From Coriobacteriaceae bacterium (GTDB lineage Bacteria; Actinomycetota; Coriobacteriia; Coriobacteriales; UMGS124): DNA of 31,908 bases. The position numbers and the translations under genes are program-made. The notes beneath the pieces are model-generated. The model saw only the letters and a program-made list of their open reading frames with translations. It made no database searches and was not told the DNA's origin. Positions 8,363 through 16,448 of the stretch are shown here, piece after piece (the stretch's first letter is position 1; every line of letters begins with the position of its first letter). The stretch spans positions 1-31,908 of the forward strand of contig JAHZHK010000024.1 of assembly GCA_019420325.1 (NCBI GenBank), in the 5' to 3' direction.

Positions 8363-9589
8363 CTACCGTTCGTATATCTGGTCGATGTTAAGCATCTTCT
8401 TCATGCGGTTCACCACGGAGTGGGCGCGACCCCTGTCGTCAGTCACACTCGGCAGCACCCAGTGCTGCACCACCGCGCCCGACGCCACGTCGGGAGCCAT
8501 GACGTCCTCGTAGAGCGTGAGTGCGTCGGTGGGGCAGATGTCGGTGCAGCAACGGCACTTCACGCAGTCGGCGGGAGAATGGTCCACGCCCTCGCCCGTC
8601 TCGTCCTTCCACTTCGTGATGGCACCCGTGGGACAGAACGTCGCGCAGCCGTAGCACGTACGGCACTTCGAGGCGTCGATCACCACGCGGCCCCACAGCC
8701 TCGTGTCGAGTGTCACGTTCTCAGGCTCGCCGAGCTCGGCCAGCGCGTCGAGCAGGCGCTCGCGACGGTCGGGGATGAAGTGAGGCAGGGTGCCGTCCTT
8801 CATCGTCTTCATGAAGCGGGCCGCCTGGGCACGGCCGCTCTCGTCGCACACGACTTCGGGCTCGTCGGACTTCAGCACCTCAGGCGTCACCGCGTCGCTC
8901 AGGGCACACAGCATGGAGCGGCCCGTCTCGCTCAAGAGGCGTCGACGGTTCTCGTCGTAGGGCAGCGACTGGGTGAAGGCGCTCTTCTCGCCCTCGTCAA
9001 GCATGGCCTCACGGGGCAGCTTGTCGGTAAGCTCGACGCGCACGTCACTTCTCCAGGCACCCAGCAGCTCGTCTGCCGTGGCGGCGACCAGCTCGTAAGT
9101 CTGCTTGCCCACGCTGCGCTCGCACGTGTCACACGCGCCGTGCACGAGCACCACCCGGTCGGCGCCGGCGGCAACCAGGCTCACGCACACCGACTCGTCC
9201 ACACGACCCAGGCAGCGCACACGCGTGGCACGCTGCGGGTCGACGCAGGCGGCATAGCGCTCCCAAGCGTGGTCGCACATGACGACACCCACGCCCTTGA
9301 CGGCGATGAGCGCATCGAGCGCCGTGGTGGCAAGCACCGCGTCGTTGGGATTGTTCGCTTCAAGCGCGCAGGTAGGACATACCGTGGCGCATGTGCCGCA
9401 GCCCACGCACAGGTCGGAGTCGACACTCACCTCGTCCTGCGTGATGGAGATGGCACCCGTCGTGCAGGCATCGGCGCACTTGGTGCACGACGCCTTGCGG
9501 TTGCGCATGACGGCGCAGCGATACGGGAACGCCTTCAGCACGTCGCTGGCGATGCCGTCAAACACCCCCAGCATTCTGCTCGTAGCCAT
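8363..9589 (-). CDS. Four-cluster polyferredoxin with an MvhD-like middle domain
   Basis: A 408-residue cytosolic iron-sulfur protein. The N-terminal module has C35-x2-C38-x3-C42 (C25 may be the fourth ligand) and C61, C64, C67, C71. The C-terminal module has C309, C312, C315, C319 and C342, C345, C348, C352, both classic 4Fe-4S ferredoxin patterns. Between them, about residues 100-170 (VRCLGRVDES and VVLVHGACDTCERSVGK) resemble the delta subunit of methyl-viologen-reducing hydrogenase, which carries electrons between hydrogenase and HdrA. It probably hands electrons between cytosolic donors and a redox partner. ATG 9589 lies 2 bases after the torD stop, and the stop is 10 bases from the ATPase start. 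No signal peptide is seen, so it is not simply a periplasmic subunit of the molybdoenzyme. Confidence 0.85.
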   Translation of the reverse strand: MATSRMLGVFDGIASDVLKAFPYRCAVMRNRKASCTKCADACTTGAISITQDEVSVDSDLCVGCGTCATVCPTCALEANNPNDAVLATTALDALIAVKGVGVVMCDHAWERYAACVDPQRATRVRCLGRVDESVCVSLVAAGADRVVLVHGACDTCERSVGKQTYELVAATADELLGAWRSDVRVELTDKLPREAMLDEGEKSAFTQSLPYDENRRRLLSETGRSMLCALSDAVTPEVLKSDEPEVVCDESGRAQAARFMKTMKDGTLPHFIPDRRERLLDALAELGEPENVTLDTRLWGRVVIDASKCRTCYGCATFCPTGAITKWKDETGEGVDHSPADCVKCRCCTDICPTDALTLYEDVMAPDVASGAVVQHWVLPSVTDDRGRAHSVVNRMKKMLNIDQIYER

Positions 9590-9591
9590 GG

Positions 9592-10305
9592 CTAGGCGTC
9601 CACGCCGTCGAGAAGGTCGTCGAGCGCCTCCACCTCGGTCTGCACAAAGCCCAGGAGCAGCTCGCCGGCGCCGATGTAGAGATCGGTCTGGGAAAAGTAC
9701 TTAATGTCGGAGACGAACATGGGCACCCAGTTTGCGAGGTGCTGGCCCACGAAAGCGCGCTGGGTCTTGAGCATCTCCACGGCCTCGTCCTCCTTGCCCT
9801 CCTTGAGGGCCTTGGCCGTGCGCTCGCTCATGACCTGCATGAACTCGAGCTCGAGGGCAATGTGGTCCTCGCAGTCGTTCCACTCCTCACCCTTCTTCAG
9901 CAGGTTGGCGCGGTAGATGGCGAGCACCTCGTCGCGCGCGTCCTGCATGAGCAGGCGCTTCTCGGAGGTATGGACGCTCTCGAAGGGGTAGGCGGCGGAG
10001 CGGCCGTTGTTGCCGTGTCCAATGAACGTGCGGGCATAGTCGCGCGCCAGGTCGAGCAGCGTGTCCTCCCAGGTACCCTTGAGGTAGTTGTACATGGTGC
10101 GGTAACCGTAATCCACGTGCTCGTTGCCCGTGGAGGTGGGGAACTTCAGGTGGCGCAGCTCCTCGAGGAACTTGCCGTCGACCTCAACACGGAAGATGCG
10201 CGCGAGCAGGCCGTAGGTGCGGGCACGGCGGGTCATGAAATCAACGAGCTCGCGGCCCTCGGCGACTTCCTCGGTCTGGTCGGGCATGGCGATGGTGTCA
10301 GTCAT
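9592..10305 (-). CDS. TorD/DmsD-family molybdoenzyme maturation chaperone
   Basis: A 237-residue, mostly helical cytosolic protein of the TorD family. These chaperones bind the Tat signal and core of DMSO-reductase-type enzymes until the molybdopterin cofactor is inserted. Family marks are the Y-x-x-x-S segment YPFESVHTSEKRLL (106-119) and EDHIALELEFM (146-156), corresponding to the conserved DHxxxEL(E)FM motif. ATG 10305 is preceded by AAAGGAG, which overlaps the previous stop codon, so it is tightly coupled. The likely client is the Tat-exported molybdoenzyme at 12607-15999, although that gene is in a separate transcription unit. Confidence 0.9.
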   Translation of the reverse strand: MTDTIAMPDQTEEVAEGRELVDFMTRRARTYGLLARIFRVEVDGKFLEELRHLKFPTSTGNEHVDYGYRTMYNYLKGTWEDTLLDLARDYARTFIGHGNNGRSAAYPFESVHTSEKRLLMQDARDEVLAIYRANLLKKGEEWNDCEDHIALELEFMQVMSERTAKALKEGKEDEAVEMLKTQRAFVGQHLANWVPMFVSDIKYFSQTDLYIGAGELLLGFVQTEVEALDDLLDGVDA

Positions 10306-10317
10306 CTTGAAGCTCCT

Positions 10318-11139
10318 TTAGGCTTGTGCGGTCGCGTTCTTCTTGAGGTAGTTCTCACCCAGGTCGGTAAGGCGCCAGCCACGGTTCTTCCACTCCACGG
10401 CGCCCACCTCCTGCAGGCAATCGATGAAGTGGCTCGGCGCCTTGTGCGGGTTCTCGAGACGCTCGTCACCGGCATAGCGGTCGTTGATGGCGCCCATCGT
10501 GCGACCCTGCTCGTGCAGGAAGTCCAGCAGGTCCCTGTAGATGTCTGCATAGCGAGCGTCGCGCACGCCGATGAGCTCGTCGAGCTCGGAGCCCTCGCGG
10601 CACTCGGCAAGCACGGTAAGACCGGCATCGGTAGCCAACCAGGTCGCCTGCTGGGGTTCCTTGATCTCGAGGTACTCAACGCCGTCCTCGTCGACGGCCT
10701 CGTCGGCGTTTTCGGGCAGCTTAGCGACCAGCGCGCCGGACTTCTCGAGCATGGTGCACAGGGACAGGGCCGAGTACACGCTGAAGCAATCCTTCTGGAA
10801 CTCGTCGACCATCTCGGTCACCTCGCCAGAGGTGCGTTCCTGGCAGCACAGCTCGATGATCTTGAGAAGCACGGGCTTGCGGGCAAAGTTGCGGGCGAAC
10901 AACTCGCGGATGGCGTCCTCGGGGCAGGCGAAGCGACTCTGGTCGTAGACACTCGGCTTCTTCTGCGACTCGGGCATCTCCTTGATGACGGGCAGCTCCT
11001 CGATCTCGTCGGCGGCGACCGCCTCGGGGTCGTCGGGATCGGGGGCAAAGGGATCGAACTCGTCGGTGTCGACGATCTCGAAGTCAAACCCCAAGTCGTC
11101 GAACTCCCCCACAGTGCTTTCGGACTCAAACTCAGACAT
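10318..11139 (-). CDS. Unknown protein, acidic N-terminus and winged-helix-like core
   Basis: This 273-residue first gene of the six-gene operon is not recognised. The first 70 residues are strongly acidic (for example DTDEFDPFAPDPDDPEAVAA) and probably disordered. The core has a run of helices (VLLKIIELCCQERTSGEVTE, then SVYSALSLCTMLEKSGALVA) followed by WLATDAGLTVLAE, and a similar helix-turn-helix ending GWRLTDLGENYL. These read like two winged-helix folds, as in some transcription factors and some structural subunits. ATG 11139 is chosen for GGGAGAGG upstream; the frame stays open to 11658 with no supported start. It lies 12 bases from torD. It could regulate the operon or be a partner of the ATPases. 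Confidence 0.7.
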   Translation of the reverse strand: MSEFESESTVGEFDDLGFDFEIVDTDEFDPFAPDPDDPEAVAADEIEELPVIKEMPESQKKPSVYDQSRFACPEDAIRELFARNFARKPVLLKIIELCCQERTSGEVTEMVDEFQKDCFSVYSALSLCTMLEKSGALVAKLPENADEAVDEDGVEYLEIKEPQQATWLATDAGLTVLAECREGSELDELIGVRDARYADIYRDLLDFLHEQGRTMGAINDRYAGDERLENPHKAPSHFIDCLQEVGAVEWKNRGWRLTDLGENYLKKNATAQA

Positions 11140-11783
11140 GCGTCTATCCTCTCCCTCACTGGCGCACGGCTTGCGCTTCCGGAAGAAGATGCTAGGGTTC
11201 CTCGACACACGAGCTTCATAAACGGTGGATGATTTGAAGGGATTCATGCTGCTCATGAAGGCATCATCGGTCATGGATGAGCCGATGAACTGGGGTTTTG
11301 CTGAATGACACACAAGTGCGAAGGTCTGCGAGAGCATGTGGGGCATCGACCGGCAAGCGGGTGAAGAGACATGCAAAGGCCAGCAAACGCGGCAGGGTAC
11401 GCGAGTGTCACAGGGTGCATAGGTGCGAACAGGCTGTCGTATTGCGTTCACGAATGTGGGAGGCCGCAGCCGCAGTTCCAAATGCAAGCTCACGCCACTC
11501 AGCACGCAGCCAAAAAGTGCGACGCTCGCCCCGATAGTCTGCTCGACGGTCGCGCACGTACCAAAAGTCCCAAAAGTATGCGTTATACCGGAAGCAGGAA
11601 CGCTACAAGGTTGTACGAGAAAAACGCGCGATCCATCTACCAGGTGTTTTGATATCACGATAATCGAGCATCAGACCCTGGTTGAGTTATAACGCATACT
11701 TTTGGCGTTTTTGGACACTAACAGGGGCCGGTTGCCGGCCAAAGGGGGCAGTGAGAGGTCCTCGCCTCGCCCGCTGCACACAA
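11140..11783. other. 644-base intergenic region between two redox operons
   Basis: No gene is supported here; the short open frames lack ribosome sites and family-like sequence. It must hold the promoter of the minus-strand operon starting at 11139, but I cannot place convincing boxes. It contains a small inverted repeat (TCATCGG 11264-11270 with CCGATGA 11282-11288), the long inverted repeat at 11561-11714, and a GGCCGG-TTG-CCGGCC hairpin at 11726-11740. Confidence 0.6.
11561..11714. repeat. 27-bp inverted repeat pair flanking 100 bases
   Basis: The left arm (11561-11587) and the reverse complement of the right arm (11688-11714) match at 24 of 27 bases; the inner 18 (CCAAAAGTATGCGTTATA) are identical. 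Each arm contains two CCAAAA blocks 9 bases apart, followed by TGCGTTATA and then a -10-like end. It could be a paired regulator site, or the ends of a small non-coding mobile element. No flanking target duplication was found by eye. Confidence 0.75.
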
Positions 11784-11817
11784 AAGGACCCCGCGAGATT
11801 GCTCTCGCGGGGTCCTT
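11784..11817 (-). terminator. Terminator of the molybdoenzyme operon
   Basis: A perfect 15-bp stem (11784-11798 with 11803-11817) has a TTGC loop. On the minus strand the stem ends in TTTT followed by GTGTG. It lies about 50 bases after the ferredoxin-subunit stop, so the operon ends without a membrane-anchor gene. Confidence 0.85.
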
Positions 11818-11866
11818 CGGGGGGGGTGAGGGCCCTATGCGTTAGGGTGTACGCAAAGCTTTGGTG

Positions 11867-12604
11867 TTACTCGGCCTCGGGGTGATAGCCCATGACGGCG
11901 GGCGTACCCTGGGGCATGATGCACGAACCAGCGCCGATCCACTCGCGGTCGCGGCGGTCGCCGTAGGTGTTGCGCAGGATGTACAGGTTCTGGGGGCCGT
12001 TGCCCTCGTCGGGGAAGCTGAACATCTCGTCCTCGGTGAAAGGCTGGACGTACTCGGTGAGCTTGAAGCGAGCGTTCATGGTGGCGTCATAGGAGACGTC
12101 GTCGCCAGGCTGGCCGGGGCCCTCGAAGGACTCGAGGCCCTCGTCGAGGTCGCCGAAGAAGCGCGCGCGACCGCCGCAGGTACGGACGCATGCGGGCAGC
12201 TCGCCCTGCTCAACGGTGTCGTGACACATGGTGCACTTCTGCACGACGTTGAGGTCCTCGTTGAGGTAGCGCACGCCGTAGGGGCAGGCGCTGATGCACA
12301 GCTGGCAACCGATGCACTGCTCGGCGTCGATTTGCACAGTACCGTCGTCGAGCTTGACGGAGGCGCCGGTGGGGCAGACCTCGACGCACTCGGGGTTGGC
12401 GCAGTGCTGGCACTGAACGGGCAGGTAGTACATGTCGACGTCCGGGAAGTCACCGGTGCCGCCGGCCTTGGGCACAGGGCCAACACGCAGGGTGCGAACC
12501 CAGAAGTTGCCCACGGGGACATCGTTGATAAGCTTGCAGGCCACGGTGCAGGACAGGCAGCCCGTGCAGCGGTTCAGGTCGGTGATGATCGCTTTCTGAG
12601 TCAT
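11867..12604 (-). CDS. DmsB/PhsB-type 4Fe-4S ferredoxin subunit of the molybdoenzyme
   Basis: A 245-residue protein with the cysteine pattern of the electron-transfer subunit of DMSO-reductase-family enzymes. It holds CTGCLSCTVAC near the N-terminus, CQHCANPECVEVCPTGA, CIGCQLCISACPYGVR, and CTMCHDTVEQGELPACVRTC, enough for four 4Fe-4S clusters. It would relay electrons between an outside donor and the catalytic subunit. It has no signal peptide of its own, so it should travel through Tat bound to the catalytic subunit. ATG 12604 is chosen because GGAGG overlaps the end of the upstream gene, whose stop is only 2 bases away; an in-frame start at 12628 would overlap that gene. The operon ends at 11784. 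Confidence 0.93.
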   Translation of the reverse strand: MTQKAIITDLNRCTGCLSCTVACKLINDVPVGNFWVRTLRVGPVPKAGGTGDFPDVDMYYLPVQCQHCANPECVEVCPTGASVKLDDGTVQIDAEQCIGCQLCISACPYGVRYLNEDLNVVQKCTMCHDTVEQGELPACVRTCGGRARFFGDLDEGLESFEGPGQPGDDVSYDATMNARFKLTEYVQPFTEDEMFSFPDEGNGPQNLYILRNTYGDRRDREWIGAGSCIMPQGTPAVMGYHPEAE

Positions 12605-12606
12605 TG

Positions 12607-15600
12607 TTAGGCCTCCGTAGCTTCCCACTCAGGCTCGCCCTCGACGCGCTTGCGCAGACCGGTGATCATCCACTGCTTCAGACGCGGGTCGGAAGCGTCG
12701 GTGATGACGGGGTTACCGTCGGGGTCGCAAGGCACGGGGTTGCCGAACGGCGAGTTGTCGGCGGTTGCCGCGTACACAAGTGCCGGGACGGCACGGGCGT
12801 TGTGCGAACCGCAGACGGGGTCGCCGCCGCGCGGGTTCAGCGTGCAGTTGATGTTGACGAGCTCGAAGCCGTGGCTCGCCGTGTCGATCTCGGGGTACCA
12901 CCAAGCATGGTTGGCGTTGACAACGCCCTGCTGGATGCCGTAGTAGGAATCGATGACCTCGCGGACCTTGCCCCACGGAGTCTCGATCCACACCCACTGG
13001 CCGCACTCCAGGCCCAGACGCTCGATGTCGTTGGGGTTCATCTGGAGGCGCGGGTAGGGCCAAAGCTCGCGGCACCAGGGGAGCTGACGGTGCTCGGAGT
13101 GGAAGTACACGGGCTGACGCGAGCCAGTCGTCATGATGAACGTATTGTCCGGGTAGGCCTTGAGGCTGTCGACATAGCCGGGGTTGAGGAACGTCGAGGT
13201 GTCGATCTGGTCGGCCAGAGAGGCATCGTAGTACTCGGGGTGGTTGACCGGCGAGTCGATGGGCTCGTGGTACACGGGGAACCATTCGCCCTCGTCGATG
13301 TAGGCCTCGCAGACCAGAGACCAAATCTCGACCAGGCCGGACGCCGTCATGAAGCCAGGATGGTTGTCGACCAGCGGGAACAGGTTGAAGCCGCCCTGCT
13401 GACGACGCATGCACATCTCGTGACGACGGTAGAAGCCCCAGCGCTCGGGGTGCCACTCGCGGCAGCAGAACCAGCCCTCGTTCTGGAACTTCTCGGCGGC
13501 CTGCTTGAAGGTGGGGCCATCCGGGAACTCGGCGGTCTTCCAAGCGTCGGTGTTGTCGGTCAGGATGCGGTCATGGTCGGGCCACAGGTAGCTGGGAGCA
13601 CCGGCCAGAGCGTTGGTGTACTCGTCGCCCAGCAGCTCGGTCCACTTGGCAACGTTGCTCTCGGAGCCAGCGGCGACCGTCGTGATGTAGTCCTCGGTGG
13701 AAGGAGCGGCCTCGGTGTCGCGCGTGTTCCACGGCACACCCATGGCGCGGTACATGCCGCAGTTCCAGTCGGGGTCGTAGATGGCCTCGCCGGGAGCCTT
13801 GATAGCAGCCTGGCCGCAGCCGAAGACGCCGCCTGCACCCTGGGAAACGCGCGTGGTGTCGCACTCGAGCCAGTGCCAGCAGGGGAAGATGATGTCGGCG
13901 TTGCCGTTGTTCGGGCAGAACCAAAGGTTGATGTCGACGAAGAAGTCGAGCTTGGTCATGCCTTCCCAGGCGCGGTCGATGTTGGACATGTTCATGATGT
14001 CGCCGGACTGGCACACGCCGCCGTGGAGGGCGTAGGGAATGTCGTCACGGTCGTTGCAGCATGCGTCCCACACCGTGCCGGCGTCGACCCAGCGGGACCA
14101 GTAGCGGTTCAGCGGGTAGCGCTCGGCGTCGACCTCGCCGGCGTTGCGCTCGAAGACCGTCTTGGGGTTAGGCCAGGCCTGGGAGGAGCGGAAGGCGCCA
14201 CCCATACGCTTGGCGATGACGGTCAGCTCGTCGTCGGTGGGCTCCTCGGTGCCGTAGAGCTCGGTCAGCGGGGAGTTAGCGTCCTGCTGATGCTTGATGT
14301 AGTCCTTCAGCCAGCTCTTGACTCCGTCGAAGTCGAGGTCGCGGCCTTCCCAGACCTTGGCCTCGTCGCCATAAGGGCTACCAACCTGCATGTTGGAACG
14401 GCCGGGGTTGCCATCGAACTGCGACTTGGAGGAGCCGCGGTTGCCGGCAGGCTCGTCGGCGTTGCCCGTGATCTCGGAGAGGATCATGAGGATACGGGTG
14501 TTCTGAACGCCAGTGCCGTTCTGGTCGGGAGCGAGCTGGAAGTGGATGCCGCCGTTGCCGTAGTCAGGATCGATACGGGTCGTCCAGGTCTTGACGGCGA
14601 GCTCGATGTCAGCGGCCTTGACGCCGGTGATCTCCTCGGTGGCCTCAAGGTTGTACTGGCTGGACAGGTCGTGCAGGTTGTCCCAGACAGTACGGCACTT
14701 GTAGGTCTTGCCGTCCTTGAGCTCGACCTCGATCTCACCGGGGAAGAGCGCGGGCTGCTTGGGCAGGCCCTCGGGGTTGCACTCGTCGGAACCCTCGGGG
14801 AAGCGCTCGGGCTCGGTGGCCGGGTCAGCAAAGGAGGACTCGTCGGGCAGGAAGCAGCGGCCGTTCAGGCCGGTCGGGGAATCGATCCAGCGACCGGTGG
14901 TCGGGACGACGTGCTCCTCGCCCTCCCACTTGCCAAGCTCGGCATCCCAGTAGGTGAGGCGCTCGTTGGCCTCGTCCCATACCATGAAGCGCTGGTACTT
15001 GCCGTCTTCCTTGATGTCGGCCTCGGTGAGCAGGCGGGTCTTCATCTCGATGCCGCCGTTGCCGTCAACGAGCCAGCCCTCGGTCAGCCACGGCTTGTCC
15101 TCAACCACGAGGAACGGGGCATTAGACCAGCGGCGCACCATGGTGTCGTCGTAGGCCTCGTTCTCGATAATCCAGTTGAGCCAGCACAGGGCCAGGGCGC
15201 CGTCGGTGCCGGGGCGCAGGGGCAGCCAGATGTCGGCCTCCTTGCCGGAGGGGCAGATGCGCGGGTCGACGAGGATGTGGTGGGCAGCATGGGCCATGAC
15301 ATCGTTGACGCCACGGTTGTTGGTGTCGTAGTTGGAGATTGCGGTCTCAGTGCCCCACTGGACGTAGACCTTCGGCTCCTGCTCGACCTCCATCCAAGGA
15401 GAGCCCATCTCGTCGGTCATGATGCCGCCGAAGTGACGCGGGCCCTTGCAGACCTGGTAGGCAAGGTGAGCGTTGGGGGTGCCGAAGAGCTGCTTCATGC
15501 CCTGGTAAGGACCAAGCGACCAAACGCGGGAGGTACCGCACATAACGAAGATGGACTGTCCGCCGTACTTGTCGACGCACTCGCCCAGACCCTTGCCGGC

Positions 15601-15999
15601 AAGCTCGAAAGCCTCGGCCAGAGAAATGCGGACCCAGCCGGGATCGTCCTCGCCCTTGGGGTTGGTACGCTTGACGGGGTAACGCACGCGATCGGGGTGA
15701 TAGGCAGCCTGCATGGAAGCCTGAGACTTCGAGCAGCTGTGACCGCGGGAATGGTTGGACTGGTCGTCGCCCTCGACCTTGACCGCCTTGCCGTCCTTGA
15801 CGGTGACCCACACGCCGCACTCGACCTTGCCGCAGGCACGGCAGCAAGAACGGACGCGCTTAACCTCGCCGGCAGTCTCGTCGACACCCTCGGCCAGAGC
15901 CTGCAGCGGCTTGGTGGTCGAGGAAGCGAGAGCGCAAGCAGCCGCTGTGATTGCGGTTGCCTTGACGAAGTTACGGCGGCTCATGGTGAGCTTAGCCAT
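12607..15999 (-). CDS. Tat-exported molybdopterin oxidoreductase, catalytic subunit (Eggerthellaceae type)
   Basis: A 1130-residue DMSO-reductase-superfamily enzyme carrying a bis-MGD molybdenum cofactor. A Tat signal is clear: SRRNFVK (residues 7-13), a hydrophobic stretch and a likely cleavage after ALA (34-36). The proximal 4Fe-4S site is CCRACGKVEC plus HSC (cysteines 52, 53, 56, 61, 89). A candidate molybdenum ligand is Cys184 in YQVCKGPRHF, by analogy with PhsA/PsrA. The C-terminal cofactor domain includes LQMNPNDIERLGLECGQWVW. The size, the soluble two-subunit operon and the divergent membrane LuxR gene resemble the catechol dehydroxylases and related reductases of Eggerthella; the substrate is unknown. 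ATG 15999 has AGGGAG upstream; the frame stays open to 16260 but the signal peptide fixes the start. Confidence 0.9.
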   Translation of the reverse strand: MAKLTMSRRNFVKATAITAAACALASSTTKPLQALAEGVDETAGEVKRVRSCCRACGKVECGVWVTVKDGKAVKVEGDDQSNHSRGHSCSKSQASMQAAYHPDRVRYPVKRTNPKGEDDPGWVRISLAEAFELAGKGLGECVDKYGGQSIFVMCGTSRVWSLGPYQGMKQLFGTPNAHLAYQVCKGPRHFGGIMTDEMGSPWMEVEQEPKVYVQWGTETAISNYDTNNRGVNDVMAHAAHHILVDPRICPSGKEADIWLPLRPGTDGALALCWLNWIIENEAYDDTMVRRWSNAPFLVVEDKPWLTEGWLVDGNGGIEMKTRLLTEADIKEDGKYQRFMVWDEANERLTYWDAELGKWEGEEHVVPTTGRWIDSPTGLNGRCFLPDESSFADPATEPERFPEGSDECNPEGLPKQPALFPGEIEVELKDGKTYKCRTVWDNLHDLSSQYNLEATEEITGVKAADIELAVKTWTTRIDPDYGNGGIHFQLAPDQNGTGVQNTRILMILSEITGNADEPAGNRGSSKSQFDGNPGRSNMQVGSPYGDEAKVWEGRDLDFDGVKSWLKDYIKHQQDANSPLTELYGTEEPTDDELTVIAKRMGGAFRSSQAWPNPKTVFERNAGEVDAERYPLNRYWSRWVDAGTVWDACCNDRDDIPYALHGGVCQSGDIMNMSNIDRAWEGMTKLDFFVDINLWFCPNNGNADIIFPCWHWLECDTTRVSQGAGGVFGCGQAAIKAPGEAIYDPDWNCGMYRAMGVPWNTRDTEAAPSTEDYITTVAAGSESNVAKWTELLGDEYTNALAGAPSYLWPDHDRILTDNTDAWKTAEFPDGPTFKQAAEKFQNEGWFCCREWHPERWGFYRRHEMCMRRQQGGFNLFPLVDNHPGFMTASGLVEIWSLVCEAYIDEGEWFPVYHEPIDSPVNHPEYYDASLADQIDTSTFLNPGYVDSLKAYPDNTFIMTTGSRQPVYFHSEHRQLPWCRELWPYPRLQMNPNDIERLGLECGQWVWIETPWGKVREVIDSYYGIQQGVVNANHAWWYPEIDTASHGFELVNINCTLNPRGGDPVCGSHNARAVPALVYAATADNSPFGNPVPCDPDGNPVITDASDPRLKQWMITGLRKRVEGEPEWEATEA

Positions 16000-16448
16000 A
16001 CGTTCTCCCTCCATAGTGGTGGATGTTCGCACCCGATTGGGTGCCGGTGTTGCCAATAGGCTCGTGCCGGCGTCGTGCCGGCCTCGTGCGCTTACTCCGG
16101 AAGAAAGCGTCGGCGGCATCGACTGCAAGGCGTCCCCCACATGCCGCACGCGCCTTTCGGCAACGGTTGCATACTGGCCCGCGCACGTCGGTGTCGACTC
16201 AAGACGCAGGGTCGATTCTGACAAGTCCGTTCCTTGGATGAGGGCGGCCCCAAGAATCATGAATGCAAGATGATGAGGTGTTTACCTGGCCTTTTATTGA
16301 CTCCTGGCAAAACGCCAACCATACAAGTCACTTGAAGAAGATGCCTGCCCAAGCCGAACCCACCCCTGAATGCCCGCGCGAAACGCGACGACCATGCGTA
16401 TAATGTCCGAGGGTATGAGGACGCCAGGGGCTAAGGGGAGACAGTCAC
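16000..16448. promoter_or_regulatory. Divergent regulatory region between molybdoenzyme and LuxR genes
   Basis: A 449-base gap without a supported gene. It must carry promoters for both directions. For the plus-strand LuxR gene a perfect -10 box TATAAT is at 16399-16404 with no good -35, which would suit an activated promoter. For the minus-strand operon a weak pair TCGACA and TATGCA 18 bases apart occurs near 16168-16197. The 11-bp tandem repeat at 16062-16088 lies inside the molybdoenzyme leader. Confidence 0.5.
16062..16088. repeat. 11-bp tandem repeat in the molybdoenzyme leader
   Basis: TCGTGCCGGCG (16062-16072), TCGTGCCGGCC (16073-16083) and the start of a third copy TCGTGC (16084-16089) are head to tail; a further GTGCCGG is at 16041. 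Each copy contains the palindrome GCCGGC. With one helical turn between copies it could bind a regulator on one face of DNA, but this is inference. Confidence 0.5.

Noticed and set aside
9739..11232. Plus-strand open frame antisense to torD and its upstream gene
   Set aside because: Leu/Val/Gly/His-rich complement of codon bias; the minus-strand TorD motifs are clear.
11298..11692. Several short plus-strand frames in the intergenic region
   Set aside because: Overlapping alternatives of 79-93 codons with no ribosome site or recognisable sequence; the region is better explained by repeats and regulatory DNA.
12604..16059. A very long plus-strand open frame (1151 codons) antisense to the molybdoenzyme
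   Set aside because: Its sequence is Val/Gly/Ala/Leu/Asp-rich without family motifs, as expected from the complement of GC-biased codons; the minus strand has an unmistakable Tat-exported molybdoenzyme.
16000..16260. In-frame 87-codon extension of the molybdoenzyme start
   Set aside because: The Tat signal at the 15999 start would no longer be N-terminal, and the 15999 ATG has a good ribosome site.
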